This document shows, one piece after another, positions 14,222-16,637 of a stretch of 16,637 nt of DNA. The notes beneath the pieces were generated by a model. The model had not been told where the DNA came from, did no database searches, and saw nothing but the letters and a program-made list of their open reading frames with translations. The first letter of the stretch is position 1, and every line of letters starts with the position of its first letter. A program made the position numbers and the translations under genes. The DNA comes from JBOFCS01 sp051646185 (GTDB lineage Bacteria > Actinomycetota > Actinomycetes > Mycobacteriales > Mycobacteriaceae): positions 1-16,637 of the forward strand of contig JBOFCS010000058.1 in the NCBI GenBank assembly GCA_051646185.1, in the 5' to 3' direction.

Positions 14222-14832
14222 AAAATACCTTTAGTTGATGGCACTCCTGTGACTCGTGGATCGCGCTCTACCGCCACCCTCAGCGCCCGCGCAACTGCCT
14301 TGTACTGGGCTTCCGTGATGTGGTGCTGATCTCGGCCATAAATCGTTCGCACGTGTAATGCTATTCGAGCATTCATCGCTAGAGATTCAAAAACATGACG
14401 ATTAAGCACCGTGGCATATGGGGCACTCTGCTGTCCAACAATTACAGCAGAAAGCATGTGCTCAGGCTCTCCGGTATGTACACAATAAGGACGGCCTGAA
14501 ACATCCACGACTGCATGAGCAAGCGTCTCATCCATCGGAATCCAGGCATCACCAAAGCGTCGAATACCTTCTTTTGCGCCCAATGCTTCACCCAAGGCTT
14601 GCCCCAACACAATTGCCACATCTTCTACTGTGTGATGTGCCTCAATCTCGATATCGCCTTGCGCCTGGATAAGGAGATCAAAGCTGGCATGGGAACCCAG
14701 AGCGGTTAACATATGATCAAAAAATGGCACCCCCGTATTAACATTCACCACACCAGTACCATCAAGATTTAATTCAACAACAATGCTTGACTCTTTGGTG
14801 GTCCGTTCCACCCGAGAAGTCCGGTTTGTCAC
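14218..14832 (-). CDS. hisB: Imidazoleglycerol-phosphate dehydratase
   Basis: Dehydrates imidazole glycerol phosphate to imidazole acetol phosphate. This is the 204-residue monofunctional form without the histidinol-phosphatase domain of enterobacterial HisB. Metal ligands are visible in the two related halves: FFDHML (37-42) and HHTVED (66-71) in the first, DQHHITEAQYK (168-178) in the second. The C-terminus GVPSTKG is also typical. GTG 14832 overlaps the hisC stop by four bases (GTGA), and the stop overlaps the start of the 50-residue membrane ORF. Confidence 0.96.
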   Translation of the reverse strand: MTNRTSRVERTTKESSIVVELNLDGTGVVNVNTGVPFFDHMLTALGSHASFDLLIQAQGDIEIEAHHTVEDVAIVLGQALGEALGAKEGIRRFGDAWIPMDETLAHAVVDVSGRPYCVHTGEPEHMLSAVIVGQQSAPYATVLNRHVFESLAMNARIALHVRTIYGRDQHHITEAQYKAVARALRVAVERDPRVTGVPSTKGIL

Positions 14833-15959
14833 AGCTCGTCTCCTACTAATTCAGTGGCAGCCACTCTCTGACTGACCTGCAACAGAACATCGTTCTCCCT
14901 TGCTAACCCAATTGTGGCACGCAAATATCCATTAATGCCCACATCACGAATCAACACACCGGCATCAAGATAACGGGCCCAGGTTGCTGCGGCATCAGTA
15001 AAGCGGCCAAATAAAACGAAATTTGCAGAACTAGGGACAACGTAGAACCCATATTCCCGCAAAGCGGCACTCACTCGATCTCGTTCAGCCGACAATTGTG
15101 CAACGCTGGCAAGCGTCTGATTAGCATGGCGCAACGCCGCTCGAGCAGCTGTTTGAGTCAAAGTTGACAGGTGGTAAGGCAGTCGAACCAAGAGCATTGC
15201 ATCAACAACTGCCGGAGCGGCAACAAGATATCCAAGGCGCCCTCCGGCAAAAGCAAAGGCTTTACTCATCGTTCTTGTCACCACAAGTTTTGTGGGGAAC
15301 TCCTCTATCAACCCTATCGCACTTGGTAGCTCAGAAAACTCAGCATAAGCCTCATCAACAATCACGACACCAGGGGCATAAGTAAGTATACTTCTGAGAT
15401 CTTCTTGTGAAATACTATGCCCAGTAGGATTATTTGGGCTAGTAATAAAAATGATATGAGGCTTATATTTCGCAATAGCAGCTAAGGCTGCTTCAATATC
15501 AAGCGAAAAATCAGAGTTTCGCTTTACCGCTATCCACCCAGTTTGCGTTCCCTCGGTGATAATCGGATGCATTGAATAGGAGGGCACAAATCCCATAGCG
15601 TTACGACCTGGGCCACCAAAGGCTTGCAAAAGTTGTTGCAAAATCTCATTAGACCCATTTGCAGCCCAAACATTTGAACTATCAACGACTATTCCAGTTT
15701 GCTCACCAAGGTATTTTGCTAGATCGGCACGAAGATCCACTGCATCACGATCCGGGTACCGGTGCAGATCAGTAGCGGCTGCTCGCACCGCTTCCACCAC
15801 ATCATCTATCAGCTCCCGAGTCGGTGGATGTGGGTTTTCATTAGTGTTGAGTTGCACCGGAACCTCAAGCTGCGGGGCCCCATACGGATTTTTCCCGCGC
15901 AGACCCTCCTGCAATGGTAAGTCAGCTACACCTATCTGGCTGCCAGGAATCACTGTCAT
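14829..15959 (-). CDS. hisC: Histidinol-phosphate aminotransferase
   Basis: PLP enzyme that transfers the amino group from glutamate to imidazole acetol phosphate. The 376 residues are a fold-type I aminotransferase: LNTNENPHPP near the N-terminus, NGSNE (101-105), SPNNPTG (174-180), VDEAYAEF (201-208), and the PLP lysine Lys233 in TMSKAFAFAGGRLGY. The ATG shares one base with the hisD stop (TAATG), and its stop overlaps hisB. The glutamate donor links the operon to the gltB product downstream. Confidence 0.96.
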   Translation of the reverse strand: MTVIPGSQIGVADLPLQEGLRGKNPYGAPQLEVPVQLNTNENPHPPTRELIDDVVEAVRAAATDLHRYPDRDAVDLRADLAKYLGEQTGIVVDSSNVWAANGSNEILQQLLQAFGGPGRNAMGFVPSYSMHPIITEGTQTGWIAVKRNSDFSLDIEAALAAIAKYKPHIIFITSPNNPTGHSISQEDLRSILTYAPGVVIVDEAYAEFSELPSAIGLIEEFPTKLVVTRTMSKAFAFAGGRLGYLVAAPAVVDAMLLVRLPYHLSTLTQTAARAALRHANQTLASVAQLSAERDRVSAALREYGFYVVPSSANFVLFGRFTDAAATWARYLDAGVLIRDVGINGYLRATIGLARENDVLLQVSQRVAATELVGDEL

Positions 15960-16637
15960 TACTTCAGCCCTTCAAAACGAAGCCGAATGGCCTCACCATG
16001 GGCAGGTAAATCCTCAGCATTTGCCAGAGCAATCACATGTCTAGAAATATCTTTAAGTGCCTGTTCTGAGTAATCAACAACATGCACCCCACGTAAAAAA
16101 GTCTGCACACTAAGCCCCGAAGAATGCCGGGCACAACCCGCAGTTGGAAGTACATGATTTGACCCGGCACAGTAATCACCCAAACTCACCGGAGACCAGG
16201 GTCCAACAAAAATCGCACCGGCAGCCCTCACTCGCATTGCAACAGCCGGAGCATCAATCGTCTGAATCTCGAGATGCTCTGCGGCATAAGCATTAACGAC
16301 AACCAAGCCATCATCAATATCCGATACCACAACTATACCCGACTGCGATCCCGACAATGCGGCAGTTACTCGCTGTCGATGCTTTGTTACTGAAAGTTGC
16401 TCATCAATGACAATATTAACCTCATCTGCCAGTTCAGGGCTTGTCGTAACCAACACACTGGCAGCCATCACATCGTGCTCGGCTTGGCTGATTAAATCCG
16501 CAGCAATATGTACCGGGTTAGCAGTATGGTCAGCAAGAATAGCAATCTCAGTCGGGCCAGCTTCAGCATCAATACCCACCAGACCACGGCACAACCTCTT
16601 TGCCGCAGTGACATAAATATTGCCAGGACCAGTAATG
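15959..16637 (-). CDS. hisD: Histidinol dehydrogenase, C-terminal part (5' end outside window)
   Basis: Oxidises histidinol to histidine in two NAD-dependent steps, the last reactions of the pathway. The frame enters at the window edge and gives 225 residues, about half of the protein. Visible family features are GPGNIYVTAAKR, GIDAEAGPTEI and DLISQAEHD. AEHLEI carries the catalytic Glu-His pair, LGDYCAGSNHVLPT carries the Zn-ligand Asp, and PAHGEAIRLR carries the C-terminal His. The gene heads the his operon; its start and promoter lie beyond position 16637. Confidence 0.96.
   Translation of the reverse strand, partial: ITGPGNIYVTAAKRLCRGLVGIDAEAGPTEIAILADHTANPVHIAADLISQAEHDVMAASVLVTTSPELADEVNIVIDEQLSVTKHRQRVTAALSGSQSGIVVVSDIDDGLVVVNAYAAEHLEIQTIDAPAVAMRVRAAGAIFVGPWSPVSLGDYCAGSNHVLPTAGCARHSSGLSVQTFLRGVHVVDYSEQALKDISRHVIALANAEDLPAHGEAIRLRFEGLK

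Noticed and set aside
1..16637. CRISPR arrays, tRNA/rRNA genes, insertion sequences, prophage or defence genes
   Set aside because: Both strands are almost fully taken up by recognisable biosynthetic genes; no direct-repeat arrays, cloverleaf-like sequences or transposase motifs were seen.

Overview
The window is a slice of an actinobacterial chromosome, most likely from the order Mycobacteriales. The protein sequences of TrpA, TrpB, TrpC, TrpE, PriA, ImpA and the peroxiredoxin closely resemble what I recall of the Mycobacterium tuberculosis homologues, and the gene order hisD-hisC-hisB-hisH-priA-impA-hisF-hisI / bcpB (divergent) / trpE-(membrane protein)-trpC-trpB-trpA-lgt matches the M. tuberculosis order around Rv1599-Rv1616. 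Base composition looks near 50% GC, low for that group, so this is probably a reduced or host-associated lineage. No species can be named from the sequence alone.

Layout. All genes except bcpB and marR lie on the minus strand, so transcription mostly runs from high to low coordinates. Positions 16637-10387 hold the histidine operon: hisD (5' end outside the window), hisC, hisB, a 50-residue membrane ORF, hisH, a 108-residue membrane ORF, priA, an inositol-monophosphatase-family gene, hisF and hisI. A 59-residue 4-oxalocrotonate-tautomerase-family gene follows at 10353-10174. Positions 9182-10172 hold the two plus-strand genes, bcpB and a MarR regulator, which end one base from the tautomerase stop. 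Positions 9114-2800 hold trpE, a Trp-associated membrane protein, trpC, trpB, trpA and lgt. A TM2-domain gene and a DUF2752 gene follow. Positions 1476-1 hold the first third of gltB (glutamate synthase large subunit), behind a 261-base non-coding leader.

How the genes fit together. The his genes cover the middle and late steps of histidine synthesis; hisG and hisE are not in the window. The trp genes cover the first step (TrpE, which needs a TrpG glutaminase from elsewhere) and the last three steps (TrpC, TrpB, TrpA). No trpF and no trpD are present. The HisA-type enzyme has the Arg/Trp signature of PriA, the actinobacterial isomerase that serves both pathways, so it probably supplies the missing PRA isomerase step and ties the two clusters together metabolically. 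GltB feeds both pathways with glutamate. Seven gene junctions overlap by one or four bases (TAATG, GTGA or ATGA), which points to extensive translational coupling.

No CRISPR array, tRNA, rRNA, insertion sequence or prophage gene was seen. No clearly novel multi-gene system is visible. The most notable items are the small ORFs inside and behind the his operon (50-residue membrane protein, 108-residue membrane protein, 59-residue tautomerase with altered active-site positions), a Pro-to-Ala change in the TrpA active-site loop, and a perfect 13-bp inverted repeat inside the trp-operon membrane-protein gene.
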